A stretch of DNA of 64,000 nt from the NCBI RefSeq assembly GCF_017599325.1, contig NZ_JAGFVM010000023.1:1-64000 (forward strand), written 5' to 3'. The notes under the pieces are model-generated. The model was not told the origin of the DNA, did not search any database, and saw only the letters and a list, made by a program, of their open reading frames with translations. Each line of letters opens with the position of its first letter. The first letter of the stretch is position 1. Shown piece after piece: positions 48,652-61,347 of the stretch. Source of the stretch: Marinilactibacillus kalidii. GTDB taxonomy: Bacteria > Bacillota > Bacilli > Lactobacillales > Carnobacteriaceae_A. A program made the translations under genes and the position numbers.

Positions 48652-48759
48652 GGATTGTTACTGATCTGGGCAACCGGGTGCAGGCAAAACCTAAGTTGAT
48701 AGTCAGAAGCACCTCTTTTAGGGGAGAGTGTATTCATGACTATTCGTTTAGGTTTTTTT
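48652..48759 (+). promoter_or_regulatory. Second RAT antiterminator and terminator, upstream of the beta-glucoside PTS gene
   Basis: GGATTGTTACTG (48652-48663) and GCAGGCAAAACC (48680-48691) are canonical RAT arms, but they are separated by an extra stem ATCTGG/CCGGGT closed by a GCAA tetraloop. The RAT overlaps the 5' arm of a terminator whose 3' arm TTTAGG (48747-48752) precedes seven T. The PTS and GH1 genes thus have their own switch. Confidence 0.88.
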
Positions 48760-48784
48760 ATTACTTTAAAGATAAATAAGGTAA

Positions 48785-50773
<1,989 letters not shown>

Positions 50774-50786
50774 AAAAGTGTAATAG

Positions 50787-52295
<1,509 letters not shown>

Positions 52296-52328
52296 ACAAC
52301 TAAATAAAGGGTGGAGCAAAATGAGCCG

Positions 52329-52374
52329 ACCCCCAGAAGTTAGACCTAAAATCTAACTTCTGGGGGTATTTTTT
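52329..52374 (+). terminator. Terminator formed by the IS left end
   Basis: ACCCCCAGAAGTTAGA (52329-52344) pairs perfectly with TCTAACTTCTGGGGGT (52352-52367) around 7 nt and is followed by ATTTTTTT. It overlaps the terminal repeat and should stop transcription entering the IS from bglA, thereby also ending the beta-glucoside operon. Confidence 0.9.
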
Positions 52375-52375
52375 T

Positions 52376-52954
52376 ATGGCAATATATAGTTTTGAACTTA
52401 AACATGAGATAGTAAAAGCATATCTTAAAGGCGAAGGAGGAACCCCTTATTTAGCGAAAAAATATGGCGTTCCAGCTGAATCAACGGTTAGAAAATGGAT
52501 AACCGCCTATAAAAATTTTGGAGAAGAAGGACTCTATAGAAGCCGAAAAAAGATCAATTATACTAGTGAATTTAAATTAAATGCGGTAGAATTGTATTTA
52601 ACTACTGAATTGTCCTATCAAGAGTTAGCTGGACAGCTAAACATGAATAATCCTTCTATACTTACCAATTAGGTAATCAAGTATCGTGAAGAAGGGATTG
52701 ATGGACTTTCAACTAAATCGAGAGGACGTCCGTCTGAAATGTCTAAAGAGAAAAGACAACCGAAGAGACCTAAAGTTTCTAAAGACCAATCTCTGCTTAC
52801 TGACCGTGAGAAAGTTCAAGCGAAACGCATACGAGAATTGGAAATTGAAAATGCCTTTTTAAAAGAACTCAGGAGGTTGCGGAACGTGGAATCTCAAAAA
52901 CGAGCGAACAACTCGCACGGATCGTCCACTTCCTCCGAGGAAGATTTAAATTAA
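52376..52954 (+). pseudogene. IS150-type transposase OrfA, interrupted by a nonsense codon
   Basis: This would be a 192-aa DNA-binding subunit. It has two helix-turn-helix units (FELKHEIVKAYLKGEG, GVPAESTVRKWITAYKNFGEEGL; then FKLNAVELYLT, LSYQELAGQLNMNNPSILTN) and a C-terminal leucine-rich coiled coil (REKVQAKRIRELEIENAFLKEL). The frame stops at TAG 52670-52672 and then continues uninterrupted as VIKYREEGIDGLSTKSRGRP. The stop replaces the conserved Trp before VIKYREEG, a single TGG to TAG change. TTTAAAA (52858-52864) in the phase T TTA AAA is a likely -1 frameshift site into orfB. Confidence 0.85.
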
Positions 52955-53808
52955 AAGAGATTCTATCGGTCATTGATTTTCCTAAATCTACCTATATGTA
53001 TTGGCAGAAAAGATTTAATAGAGAAGATCCAGATAAAGTATTAAAAGATCAATTGCTTTCTATAAGAGAGAAACATGAGAATTATGGCTACCGCCGTATC
53101 CAAAAAGAATTAGCTAGAAAAGGGACAATCGTGAACCATAAGAAGATCCAACGATTGATGAAGGAGTTAGAGATTTGTGTGACTTCATTTACACGTAAGT
53201 CACGTAAGTATAGCTCCTACAAAGGGAAAGTTGGTCACATTGCCCCAAACAAAGTGAACCGACGGTTTACCACCCCTATTCCTTATCAAAAGATTACAAC
53301 GGATACATCAGAATTCAAATACTATGAAAAGAATGTTTCTGGCCAATTACAAATTAAAAAATTGTATTTAGATCCTTTTATGGATTTATTTAATCAAGAG
53401 ATTGTGAGCTACAAAATAACGAAACAACCCAATGGAGAAAGTATTATGGAAGCTCTTCAAGAAGCCATTAAGGCAACGAATAGTTGCCCTTACAGGAGAA
53501 CCTTCCACTCTGATCAAGGATGGGCCTATCAAATGAAAGCTTACAGTCGAGAACTGAAAATGCATAGTATTTTTCAAAGTATGTCTCGAAAAGGCAACTG
53601 TTTAGATAATAGTCCAATAGAAAATTTTTTCAGTATTTTAAAACAAGAAATGTATTACGGAAAGATATTCAAAAGTTTTAGTGAGTTAAAAATGGCGATT
53701 GAATCTTTCATTACTTACTACAATGAAGAACGTATGAAAGAACGATTGAATTGGTTAAGTCCAATCGAATATCGGCGAACTCATGCAAATGAGTGTAAAA
53801 CAGCATAA
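52849..53808 (+). CDS. IS150-type transposase OrfB (expressed by -1 frameshift)
   Basis: Integrase-like catalytic part of the transposase. The frame is open from 52849 and reads through RIVHFLRGRFKLKEILSVID and FPKSTYMYWQKRFN; a conventional internal ATG lies at 52996. An HTH_21 segment (HENYGYRRIQKELARKG) precedes the DDE core: D in KITTDTSEFKYYE, D in TFHSDQGWAYQ and E in SPIENFFSILKQEMYYG. The end (YYNEERMKERLNWLSPIEYR) is standard, so this part is intact. Without functional OrfA the fusion transposase cannot be made from this copy. Confidence 0.87.
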   Translation, partial: KCLFKRTQEVAERGISKTSEQLARIVHFLRGRFKLKEILSVIDFPKSTYMYWQKRFNREDPDKVLKDQLLSIREKHENYGYRRIQKELARKGTIVNHKKIQRLMKELEICVTSFTRKSRKYSSYKGKVGHIAPNKVNRRFTTPIPYQKITTDTSEFKYYEKNVSGQLQIKKLYLDPFMDLFNQEIVSYKITKQPNGESIMEALQEAIKATNSCPYRRTFHSDQGWAYQMKAYSRELKMHSIFQSMSRKGNCLDNSPIENFFSILKQEMYYGKIFKSFSELKMAIESFITYYNEERMKERLNWLSPIEYRRTHANECKTA

Positions 53809-53857
53809 AAAAACAGAGCAGAATATCTGCTCTGAAAAAGTCTAACTTTTTGGGGTC

Positions 53858-54144
53858 ACTATAAAAGTTCCACTCTCTTTTTTTTGCACCATATCTAGTG
53901 GAAATACAATGTGAATTTATCATGAATAGATTTTCTGGTCTAATCTAATTGCTTTAGGAATCGGGAAAAAGTGCTTGAGTGATTAAAGTATTTAATGTAT
54001 TTTTTAACTTAAATAGATGTACTATATCTTAATCGTTCTTTACTGATACATATGCAAGGATTTGTTAATTATATTTGAGAAGATAATAGAAAATTGGTGG
54101 AGCAAAAAGAAAAAGAGTTGTTTCATTAATAAAGGAGAATGTAG
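53858..54144. other. AT-rich intergenic region after the IS
   Basis: About 290 bp with no gene I can support. It presumably holds the promoter of the gene at 54145. A T-rich run follows the IS end at 53877-53885. Confidence 0.3.
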
Positions 54145-54705
54145 ATGAATGATACTTTTTACGGGGTTATTTCTCCAGGGAATCCAGTAAAAGACAAGCA
54201 AGTAGAAGAATTGATGAAAAAATATAAAGACCGAATAAACGATGTAGAAACTAAAACAGCCCCTCTAGCAGTAGTCAAAAAATTAGTAGACATAGAAGCT
54301 TACCCAATGAATCGTATTGCAAAAATTCATTTAACGATTCTTGAACAAAATTGTAGGCACATGCCAACTTATAGAGGAGAAAAAATCACTCTACAGTTTT
54401 ATAAAGTGCTACATAATGGAAAAAGTCGATTGTACTATGATGAATTCAGTACATTTGGTGAAAGTATGTTTCAGCTGTATTTTGAGCAACCAACGATGCT
54501 GATTGTTTTTGACGAGAAGCTAGACCTGGTAGAATCCGGTAGTTTGTTATTCGACTACGATTATACTTTTTTAAGAGGAATCACAGCTAGTGATAGTACA
54601 AATGAATCATTGGATTTGATCAACTATTTAGCCATGATAGATAGTTTTGAAACACTCATTGAGGAGGGAAAGGGAAGACTAGGTTTATTGGGAGATAAGT
54701 GGTAA
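54145..54705 (+). CDS. Protein of unknown function (186 aa)
   Basis: Soluble protein of 186 aa beginning after AAAGGAG. No signal peptide, membrane helix or known catalytic motif is visible. The middle is beta-rich (ITLQFYKVLHNGKSRLYYDEF, then MLIVFDEKLDLVESGSLLFDYDY). Regularly spaced charged helices at both ends suggest a compact cytoplasmic fold. It is a single gene between the IS and a terminator, so context gives no function. Confidence 0.6.
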   Translation: MNDTFYGVISPGNPVKDKQVEELMKKYKDRINDVETKTAPLAVVKKLVDIEAYPMNRIAKIHLTILEQNCRHMPTYRGEKITLQFYKVLHNGKSRLYYDEFSTFGESMFQLYFEQPTMLIVFDEKLDLVESGSLLFDYDYTFLRGITASDSTNESLDLINYLAMIDSFETLIEEGKGRLGLLGDKW

Positions 54706-54736
54706 GGGATGTATGACGAAGAATTGATGCACATGT

Positions 54737-54784
54737 AAAGAGCGCCCGTCTAGTAATGTTATATACTCGACGAGCGCTTTTTAT
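54737..54784 (+). terminator. Rho-independent terminator
   Basis: AAAGAGCGC and CGTC pair with GACG and GCGCTTTTT across one C/A mismatch, ending in T residues, downstream of the 186-aa gene. Confidence 0.8.
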
Positions 54785-54859
54785 ATTAAATAAAGTTTTT
54801 TTGCATTTTCTTATAGTGTTTACTGATTGCTGCTGAGAATTATAAAGCGAGCAGCCTGT

Positions 54860-55288
54860 TTAATGTTGCGTAGACAATGGACTATCAGATAAAGCCCAGC
54901 CTTCTACAACACGTGCACCTTCGGTATTGTCATTATCTTTAAAGTTTACAAATTCCATCGTGTGTTGAGTAGTAGCTTCACCCGTGTGGATGTTTTTAAT
55001 GGTAACAGTATAGCGAATGGCACACCAGTCATCTTTGATGAGCATATTATCGAATTCGCCTAAATCCATCGTATAGTGCTCGAATAACTCTCCCATCATA
55101 TCTTTGTATTCCTGCAAGGTCATTCTTTTCCCATACACATTATAATGAGCATCTGGTTCATAAAGTTTATTGCACCATTCTAGCCAACCATCATACCCGC
55201 CATTCCAATTCTTAAATCCATTGAGTAATCTTTCTTCGATTCTTTGTTCAAGGGTTTTCTCTGCTTTATCTGTGGCTATTTGACTCAT
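54860..55288 (-). CDS. SnoaL/NTF2-like protein
   Basis: Small cone-fold (NTF2/SnoaL-like) protein of 142 aa. A helical start (LEQRIEERLLNGFKNWNGGYDGWLEWCNKLY) precedes YEPDAHYNVYGKRMTLQEYKDMM and strands with WCAIRYTVTIKNIHTG and TMEFVNFKD, ending VVEGWALSD, the normal order in this fold. Members are binding proteins or enzymes acting on small hydrophobic molecules; this one has no clear catalytic dyad I can name. The start follows GAGGAG. It is monocistronic. Confidence 0.72.
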   Translation of the reverse strand: MSQIATDKAEKTLEQRIEERLLNGFKNWNGGYDGWLEWCNKLYEPDAHYNVYGKRMTLQEYKDMMGELFEHYTMDLGEFDNMLIKDDWCAIRYTVTIKNIHTGEATTQHTMEFVNFKDNDNTEGARVVEGWALSDSPLSTQH

Positions 55289-55502
55289 AATATAATCTCC
55301 TCTTTCTCCTGTATAGTGATTTTATTTGCCGACATAACTTCCGGGTATAGTGATAACGCATTCGTTCCCAAAGACTTGTTATTCAATATGACCAAGTTGT
55401 TATGTCTTGCTTACTTACGAGTATAGAGGCTAAAGGTAAAGTCAAGGTGAAGACAAGTAAAACTAATGTAAACATTTCCTAAGGCTAGCTGATGATTTTT
55501 CG

Positions 55503-56141
55503 TCACTTCATTTGAAATAATTTCGTTGTTCGCAACAACATCAACAAACTTACTAAGAAAATAATAAAACTCATGAAATATCCGCCATAGCCGATGAGGC
55601 GAACTGTATTGACAGAGTCGCTGGCACTAGCAAAGGACATAATGGCTGTTTGTGTTAAGTGCAAGGAGATCAAAGAGGAAGTTAGATTAATCATTTTTAA
55701 AGATTCAATTAAGAGATTAGCCTTTTTCCTAGCAACGATAATGCCGATCATTGCTAGAGTGAGTTCAATAAAAGCAAAGAGCGCAATGCCGATGCTGAGG
55801 ATCATGGGATAAGTGGTCAGTTCATAGGTAGTTAAAAAGATTCTTTTACAGTACAGACTATAAACGATACTAATGACCAAGATAAGGATGGCCGTTGATT
55901 TATATACTTTTCTTTCATCTATTATTCCCCGATCACGATTTGAATTTGTTTTGGAAATAGTAGATTTCGCTATAGCCAGCATTAAATTATAGAAGGCGTG
56001 GATAAATAAAAATAATGAAAGTGTCGCAATGCTAATGACTATTTTGACAATAGCAAATGAAGCATGTGTGTAGATGGCATAATTAATCCATTGAAAGGGA
56101 TTTTGCTTTTTATAAATAGGGGGAACGAGGTGCTTATACAT
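55503..56141 (-). CDS. Multi-pass membrane protein of unknown function
   Basis: Protein of 212 aa from the ATG at 56141, preceded by GAAAGGCGG; a frame extension of 13 codons upstream has no ribosome site. Five hydrophobic segments are visible (ASFAIVKIVISIATLSLFLFI, a weaker FYNLMLAIAKS, KSTAILILVISIVYSLYCK, ILSIGIALFAFIELTLAMIG and FMSFIIFLVSLLMLL). The loop after the second segment is basic. It matches no family I recognise and has no operon partners. Confidence 0.55.
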   Translation of the reverse strand: MYKHLVPPIYKKQNPFQWINYAIYTHASFAIVKIVISIATLSLFLFIHAFYNLMLAIAKSTISKTNSNRDRGIIDERKVYKSTAILILVISIVYSLYCKRIFLTTYELTTYPMILSIGIALFAFIELTLAMIGIIVARKKANLLIESLKMINLTSSLISLHLTQTAIMSFASASDSVNTVRLIGYGGYFMSFIIFLVSLLMLLRTTKLFQMK

Positions 56142-56346
56142 CGTGGACCGCCTTTCTACTAATTTAAATTGAATAAACACGAAGCGTTTTACTTATGTAG
56201 TAACTTAAATAATCTCACCTATAAATAGTAGCGTATGGCCGTAAAACAAACGTAAACAGTTGATTCAAATCATAAACTAAATGGAGATCATACTTTATAG
56301 ACTGCTCGCAGCTGAGTGTATCAATGATGTAATTGAAAGTAATCAC

Positions 56347-56400
56347 AAAAAAGCACAAGTATCATACTGAATAAATTCAGTCATGATGCTTGTGCTTTTT
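56347..56400. terminator. Long bidirectional terminator hairpin
   Basis: AAAAAGCACAAG pairs with CTTGTGCTTTTT, continued by ATCAT/ATGAT and ACTGAAT/ATTCAGT with small mismatches. It ends the DsbA-family gene on the minus strand. Confidence 0.88.
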
Positions 56401-56410
56401 AAAGGTAGCG

Positions 56411-57121
56411 TTAAATTGAACAGCTGCCATCTTCGCAGATACCAGTGTTGGTGTCGCCGAGTATTTGTAAACTAGGCTTAATCCCTAATTCATCCGCTAC
56501 TGTTTGTAGGGTTTGTTGGAAAAGTTCTTGTGGTTGAGCACCAGAGATAGCATATTTACGTTCGAGTACAAAGAATGGAACGCCTTGAACGCCGATAGCT
56601 TGTGCTTCTTGAATATCTTGAGAAACCGCATCTGCATAGCGATCGCTTGAGAGCACTGCTTGTGCCTCTTCGCGAGATAAGCCAACTTGTTCAGCTACGT
56701 CTAACAAGACCGTGTCTTCATTTAAAGCACGATTGTCTGAAAAATGCGCCGCTAATAAAGCTTCGTCTATTTCAGGACCTTTACCCTTTTCCTCCGCAAA
56801 TTTTGCCAATCGATGGGCTTTTTTAGTATTTGCATTGATCATTTTAGAAAAATCATACGTTAAGCCCACGCTTTGTGCACGTTCGGTTACGGCGCTAAAC
56901 ATTTCTTCAACTTGTTGATCGTTCATTCCTTTTTTCTTCATCAAGCTCTCTTTGACAGGTTGATCATCTGTTAGAGAGGTTGTTGGATCTAGTTCATATG
57001 CTTTGAATTGTACGTCTACTTGTCCGCTTAAGCCTGTTTCTTTAATGGCTTTTTCAAGTTCTCGTTTTCCAATATAACAAAATGGACAGACATAATCTGA
57101 CCAGACTTCTATTTTTATCAT
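56411..57121 (-). CDS. DsbA-family oxidoreductase (FrnE-like)
   Basis: Thioredoxin-fold thiol oxidoreductase of 236 aa with the active site C12-P-F-C15 in SDYVCPFCYIGKRELEKA. A helical insertion (about 50-170) and the cis-proline segment GVQGVPFFVLERKYAISGAQ complete the DsbA/FrnE pattern. There is no signal peptide, so it is cytoplasmic, unlike true DsbA. The C-terminus ends in ICEDGSCSI with two more cysteines, seen in some members. It probably takes part in disulfide or oxidative-stress chemistry. It is a single gene just upstream of, and divergent from, purC. Confidence 0.9.
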   Translation of the reverse strand: MIKIEVWSDYVCPFCYIGKRELEKAIKETGLSGQVDVQFKAYELDPTTSLTDDQPVKESLMKKKGMNDQQVEEMFSAVTERAQSVGLTYDFSKMINANTKKAHRLAKFAEEKGKGPEIDEALLAAHFSDNRALNEDTVLLDVAEQVGLSREEAQAVLSSDRYADAVSQDIQEAQAIGVQGVPFFVLERKYAISGAQPQELFQQTLQTVADELGIKPSLQILGDTNTGICEDGSCSI

Positions 57122-57230
57122 GTTCCCACGCTTCTTCCTAAAAGTAAGTAACTATACTATATCAACCTCTCTGATGAAATACAATAACAATTATGGTCGA
57201 CCTATTATAAAAGTAATAGGTATTAGCAGT

Positions 57231-57417
57231 ATTGTTCGTTTTAATAGGTTTTTTATATTTAGATGGTTAGTATTTCAATTAAACAGAATGCAAATACGAA
57301 CAATAAAGATATTTAAGATGTGAATGTACCGATAAAGGTTGACTCAATTCTGACTACGACTTATGATGAATTTAGATAATAACATTACGGATTTAATCAA
57401 CTGGAATGTTCGGTTAT
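57231..57417. promoter_or_regulatory. PurBox cluster in the purC control region
   Basis: Three sites relate to the PurBox AWWWCCGAACWWT. A perfect 13/13 copy lies on the minus strand at 57405-57417, a 12/13 copy on the plus strand at 57292-57304, and an 11/13 copy on the minus strand at 57231-57243. They lie in the 325-bp gap between the DsbA-family gene and purC, so the second half of the purine operon has its own PurR-type control. No purine riboswitch is recognisable. Confidence 0.6.
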
Positions 57418-57445
57418 AAGCGTTTTTGAGATGGAGGCATATTTG

Positions 57446-58156
57446 GTGAAAAAAAAAGCATTGTTGTACGAAGGAAAAGCGAAAGCACTTTACGAGACAA
57501 GTGATCCTTCTCTTTTATGGGTCGTTTACAAGAACCAGGCAACTGCTGGTAATGGTGCCAAAAAAGAAATGATTGCTGGAAAAGGAAAGTTGAATAATCA
57601 AATTACGAGTGAACTGTTCGATGCATTGAAAGAAGAAGGAATCAATAGTCACTTTGTTAAACAGCTTTCTGAAACAGAACAGCTTATTCAAAAAGTGGAC
57701 ATGTTTAAATTAGAAGTAGTCGTTCGAAACATTGCTGCTGGGAGTTTCTCGAAACGGTTAGGAATCGAAAAAGGGAGGGTTCTTCCTTTCCCTTTAGTTG
57801 AATACTACTTGAAAGAAGACGCACTTGATGATCCTATCATTAACGAAGATCATATAAAAATACTGGATTTAGCAACTCAAGAGGAGCTTGCAGAAATCAG
57901 TCGTCAAGCCTTGTTAATCAATCGTGCACTCACTGAGTTGTTTGCATCACTAGATATTCGATTAGTCGATTTTAAATTGGAATTTGGAAAAACAGAAGAC
58001 GAGACGATTGTTTTAGCAGATGAAATCTCACCGGACACTTGTCGATTATGGGATGCAAACACGAACGATAGCCTGGATAAAGATATTTTTAGAAATGATC
58101 TCGGAGACATTATTCCTTTATATGAAGAAATATTGAAGCGACTAAAACAACGATAA
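57446..58156 (+). CDS. purC: Phosphoribosylaminoimidazole-succinocarboxamide synthase
   Basis: SAICAR synthetase of 236 aa that joins CAIR and aspartate with ATP. I placed the start at the GTG at 57446 because GGAGG at 57433-57437 is 8 nt before it; the ATG at 57431 lies ahead of that site. [32 protein letters not shown]-type wording ([18 protein letters not shown]) and [10 protein letters not shown] with [13 protein letters not shown] are diagnostic. It is the first gene of the purCSQLFMN run and is preceded by a perfect PurBox. Confidence 0.95.
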   Translation: MKKKALLYEGKAKALYETSDPSLLWVVYKNQATAGNGAKKEMIAGKGKLNNQITSELFDALKEEGINSHFVKQLSETEQLIQKVDMFKLEVVVRNIAAGSFSKRLGIEKGRVLPFPLVEYYLKEDALDDPIINEDHIKILDLATQEELAEISRQALLINRALTELFASLDIRLVDFKLEFGKTEDETIVLADEISPDTCRLWDANTNDSLDKDIFRNDLGDIIPLYEEILKRLKQR

Positions 58157-58172
58157 AAGGAGAACGAAACGT

Positions 58173-58433
58173 ATGTATAACGTAAAAGTTTATGTTACTT
58201 ATAAAGAATCCATTCTCGATCCTCAAGGAGAAGCTATTCGGGGTGCCGTTCATCGCATGGGGTTTGATGAAATCGAAGATATTAGAATGGGAAAATACTT
58301 TGAGATCAAAGTTTCTCGTCAAGAAGATCGTGCGATTGAAGACACGATCGAAACGATATGCGATCAGTTACTCGCAAATGTCGTCATGGAATCTTATCGT
58401 TGTGAGATTGAAGCAGTAAAGGAGACGGTATAA
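58173..58433 (+). CDS. purS: Phosphoribosylformylglycinamidine synthase subunit PurS
   Basis: Small subunit of 86 aa of the three-part FGAM synthase. [22 protein letters not shown], read here as [17 protein letters not shown], and IRMGKYFEI are the hallmark segments. PurS bridges PurQ and PurL so ammonia can pass between them. It starts after AAAAGGAG, 16 bp after purC, and ends 2 bp before purQ. Confidence 0.95.
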   Translation: MYNVKVYVTYKESILDPQGEAIRGAVHRMGFDEIEDIRMGKYFEIKVSRQEDRAIEDTIETICDQLLANVVMESYRCEIEAVKETV

Positions 58434-58435
58434 CG

Positions 58436-59119
58436 ATGCGTTTTGCGGTTATTCAATTTCCTGGATCCAATTGTGATGTGGACTTGTTACATGCGATTAA
58501 GGACGGGACTGGAGAAGAAGCAGCCTATGTAGCACATACAGAAAGTAGTTTAGAAGGATTCGATGGTGTTTTACTGCCAGGTGGTTTTTCGTATGGGGAT
58601 TATTTGAGAAGTGGCGCTATTTCTCGTTTCTCTAATATAATGAGTGAAGTCATTCGATTCGCTGAAGAAGGAAAGCCAGTGTTTGGAACGTGCAACGGAT
58701 TCCAAATTTTAGTAGAAGCAGGTTTGTTGCTAGGCGCGCTTCAGCGAAACAAGGATTTGCATTTTATTTGTAAAAATGTCGAGTTGAACGTTGAGAATAA
58801 CCAAACGTCGTTTACGACTTTGTATGAACAAGGCGAACGATTGACGATTCCTGTGGCTCACGGTGAAGGGAGCTACTACTGCGATTCAGAAACGCTCCAA
58901 GTGCTGAAAGAAAATAAACAGATCGTCTTCACCTATGCTGATGAAAATCCAAATGGCTCTATAGCCAATATTGCCGGTATCATCAACGAAAAAGGAAATG
59001 TATTAGGCATGATGCCGCATCCAGAACGGGCGATTGAGTTATTGCTTGGCTCGGAAGATGGCTTGCGCTTTTTCCAATCCATGGTACAGAACTTTGCAAA
59101 GGAGACCACGAGCGTATGA
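58436..59119 (+). CDS. purQ: Phosphoribosylformylglycinamidine synthase glutaminase subunit PurQ
   Basis: Class I glutamine amidotransferase of 227 aa that feeds ammonia to PurL. The nucleophile is C86 in [12 protein letters not shown]195 and E197 in [12 protein letters not shown] complete the triad. [18 protein letters not shown] is the oxyanion/GATase strand typical of PurQ. It overlaps purL by 4 bp, so the two are translationally coupled. Confidence 0.96.
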   Translation: MRFAVIQFPGSNCDVDLLHAIKDGTGEEAAYVAHTESSLEGFDGVLLPGGFSYGDYLRSGAISRFSNIMSEVIRFAEEGKPVFGTCNGFQILVEAGLLLGALQRNKDLHFICKNVELNVENNQTSFTTLYEQGERLTIPVAHGEGSYYCDSETLQVLKENKQIVFTYADENPNGSIANIAGIINEKGNVLGMMPHPERAIELLLGSEDGLRFFQSMVQNFAKETTSV

Positions 59120-61347
59120 AAACCATCCAAGAACCAACAGCTGAAATGATCAAAGATCAAAAAATCTACGCAGAATGGGGTTTGACGGACGAAGAATTTC
59201 GAATGATCTCGGAAGATATATTGGGTCGTTTACCTAATTACACAGAAACCGGCTTGTTCTCTGTTATGTGGAGTGAACATTGCTCTTATAAAAATTCTAA
59301 ACCTGTTCTACGTAAATTTCCTACAGATGGTCCACAAGTTTTACAAGGGCCTGGTGAGGGTGCAGGAATCGTTGATATTGGCGACGGTCAGGCGGTCGTT
59401 TTTAAAGCAGAAAGTCATAATCACCCTTCCGCAGTTGAACCGTACGAAGGTGCTGCGACAGGAGTGGGCGGTATTATTCGAGATATATTCAGTATGGGCG
59501 CTCGTCCAATCGCGATGTTGGACTCGTTAAGGTTTGGAGAACTCGATAATGAACGAACAAAATACTTATTAGAAGAGGTTGTGGCTGGGATTGGTGGCTA
59601 CGGGAACTGTATCGGTATCCCAACAGTTGGTGGCGAAATTGCTTTTGATCCAGTCTATAGAGGAAACCCGCTCGTGAACGCAATGTGTGTTGGATTGATC
59701 GATCACAAAGATATTCAAAAAGGTCAGGCTAAAGGGGTCGGTAATACGATCATGTATGTTGGTGCAAAAACTGGTCGCGATGGCATTCATGGTGCTACTT
59801 TTGCGTCAGTTGAATTCAGCGACGAAGAAGAGTCGGAACGTTCGGCAGTTCAAGTCGGTGATCCCTTCATGGAAAAACTATTGATGGAAGCTTGTCTAGA
59901 ATTGATTCAAGACCATCAAGACATTCTCGTTGGGATTCAGGACATGGGCGCAGCGGGGCTGGTTTCTTCTAGTTCTGAAATGGCTTCTAAAGCGGGAAGT
60001 GGAATGGTCTTGAATCTTGATGATGTTCCACAAAGAGAAACACATATGACGCCATACGAAATGATGTTATCAGAATCTCAAGAACGTATGCTGATTTGCA
60101 TAACAAAAGGTTCCGAAGAACGTGTGCAAGCATTATTCTCTAAGTATGACTTAGATGCCGTTAACATTGGACACGTTACAGATGATGGGCAATATCGTTT
60201 ATACCACCATGGCGTAAAAGTAGCAGACCTGCCTGTAGATGCGCTAGCAGAAGAAGCACCTGTCTACAACAAGCCTTACAGTGAACCAGAAAGAATCCAA
60301 CGTTACAAAGAGATGGCTGATTTTTATCCAACCATCACAGATGCTAGTGAAACCTTAAAGCAGCTTTTGCAACAACCGACGATTGCCTCAAAAAAATCGA
60401 TATTCGAGACCTATGATTCGATGGTTCGGACGAACACAGTTGTTGGACCAGGAAGTGATGCAGCTGTCCTTCGCATTCGTGGCACACAAAAAGCTTTAGC
60501 CATGACAACAGACTGTAACGCGCGCTATTTATATTTAAATCCAGAAGTTGGTGGTCAAATGGCAGTTGCAGAAGCAGCTAGAAATATTGTGGCCAGTGGT
60601 GGTCAGCCTTTAGCTATTACAGATTGTCTGAATTACGGAAACCCAGATAAACCAGAAGTGTTCTGGGAATTATGGACATCCGCTGATGGGATTGCAACGG
60701 CTTGCGAGACATTGGGTACACCCGTTATCTCGGGAAATGTTTCGCTATATAATGAAACCAATGGAGAAGCCATTTATCCAACGCCAATGATTGGGATGGT
60801 CGGTTTAGTAAAAGACCTTGCTCATGTGACTACGTCCGATTTCAAACAATTAGGAGATCGTATCATTCTAGTTGGTCAAACAAAACCGGACTTCAATGGA
60901 ACAGAGTTGCAGAAGTTACAATTAGGGAAAATCGAGGGCAACTTATTCGATTTTGATATTCAAAAAGAAAAAACGATTCAAGACAAGGTACTAGAAGCGA
61001 TTCGCCAAGGCTGGATACAAAGCGCACATGATCTCTCAGAGGGTGGACTAGGCGTTGCCCTGGTTGAATCAGCTTTTAAAGAAAGTTTCGGTCTAGATGT
61101 AGCAGTCGATATGCCTAAAGAATGGCTATTCTCCGAATCACCTTCTCGATTTATTTTATCTGTAAAACCTGAACAGGTAGAAAATGTCTTAGCATTATTC
61201 AACGGAGATGCGGTGAACATCGGTGAAGTAACCGATACACCAACCGTTAGGATAAAAACGCAAGATCAACAAGTAACAGGTGACATCAATGAATTGAAAA
61301 CAGTATGGGAGGGCGCGATTCCGTGGTTGCTGAAATCAAAAGTTTAA
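59116..61347 (+). CDS. purL: Phosphoribosylformylglycinamidine synthase subunit PurL
   Basis: Synthase subunit of 743 aa (small PurL type) that converts FGAR to FGAM using ATP and ammonia from Pur[47 protein letters not shown] (split motif with active-site His) and [18 protein letters not shown] are diagnostic, with a second repeat ([25 protein letters not shown]). Length is normal. The purF start lies inside its end, an overlap of 25 bp. Confidence 0.96.
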   Translation: MKTIQEPTAEMIKDQKIYAEWGLTDEEFRMISEDILGRLPNYTETGLFSVMWSEHCSYKNSKPVLRKFPTDGPQVLQGPGEGAGIVDIGDGQAVVFKAESHNHPSAVEPYEGAATGVGGIIRDIFSMGARPIAMLDSLRFGELDNERTKYLLEEVVAGIGGYGNCIGIPTVGGEIAFDPVYRGNPLVNAMCVGLIDHKDIQKGQAKGVGNTIMYVGAKTGRDGIHGATFASVEFSDEEESERSAVQVGDPFMEKLLMEACLELIQDHQDILVGIQDMGAAGLVSSSSEMASKAGSGMVLNLDDVPQRETHMTPYEMMLSESQERMLICITKGSEERVQALFSKYDLDAVNIGHVTDDGQYRLYHHGVKVADLPVDALAEEAPVYNKPYSEPERIQRYKEMADFYPTITDASETLKQLLQQPTIASKKSIFETYDSMVRTNTVVGPGSDAAVLRIRGTQKALAMTTDCNARYLYLNPEVGGQMAVAEAARNIVASGGQPLAITDCLNYGNPDKPEVFWELWTSADGIATACETLGTPVISGNVSLYNETNGEAIYPTPMIGMVGLVKDLAHVTTSDFKQLGDRIILVGQTKPDFNGTELQKLQLGKIEGNLFDFDIQKEKTIQDKVLEAIRQGWIQSAHDLSEGGLGVALVESAFKESFGLDVAVDMPKEWLFSESPSRFILSVKPEQVENVLALFNGDAVNIGEVTDTPTVRIKTQDQQVTGDINELKTVWEGAIPWLLKSKV

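Larger units (their letters stand above)
52328..53857 (+). mobile_element. IS3-family element, IS150 group, with inactivated orfA
   Basis: The terminal repeats are GACCCCCAGAAGTTAGAC at 52328-52345 and its imperfect complement at 53840-53857 (16 of 18 identical). Two overlapping frames encode an IS150-type orfA/orfB. orfA carries an in-frame TAG at 52670-52672, so the copy is probably immobile. I could not identify a clear target-site duplication. It sits directly behind the GH1 gene. Confidence 0.82.

Noticed and set aside
53858-53885. Target-site duplication of the IS150-type element
   Set aside because: The bases flanking the repeats on the two sides do not match convincingly.
57122-57445. 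Purine riboswitch upstream of purC
   Set aside because: I looked for the conserved purine aptamer junction and loops and found none; PurBox sites explain the region better.
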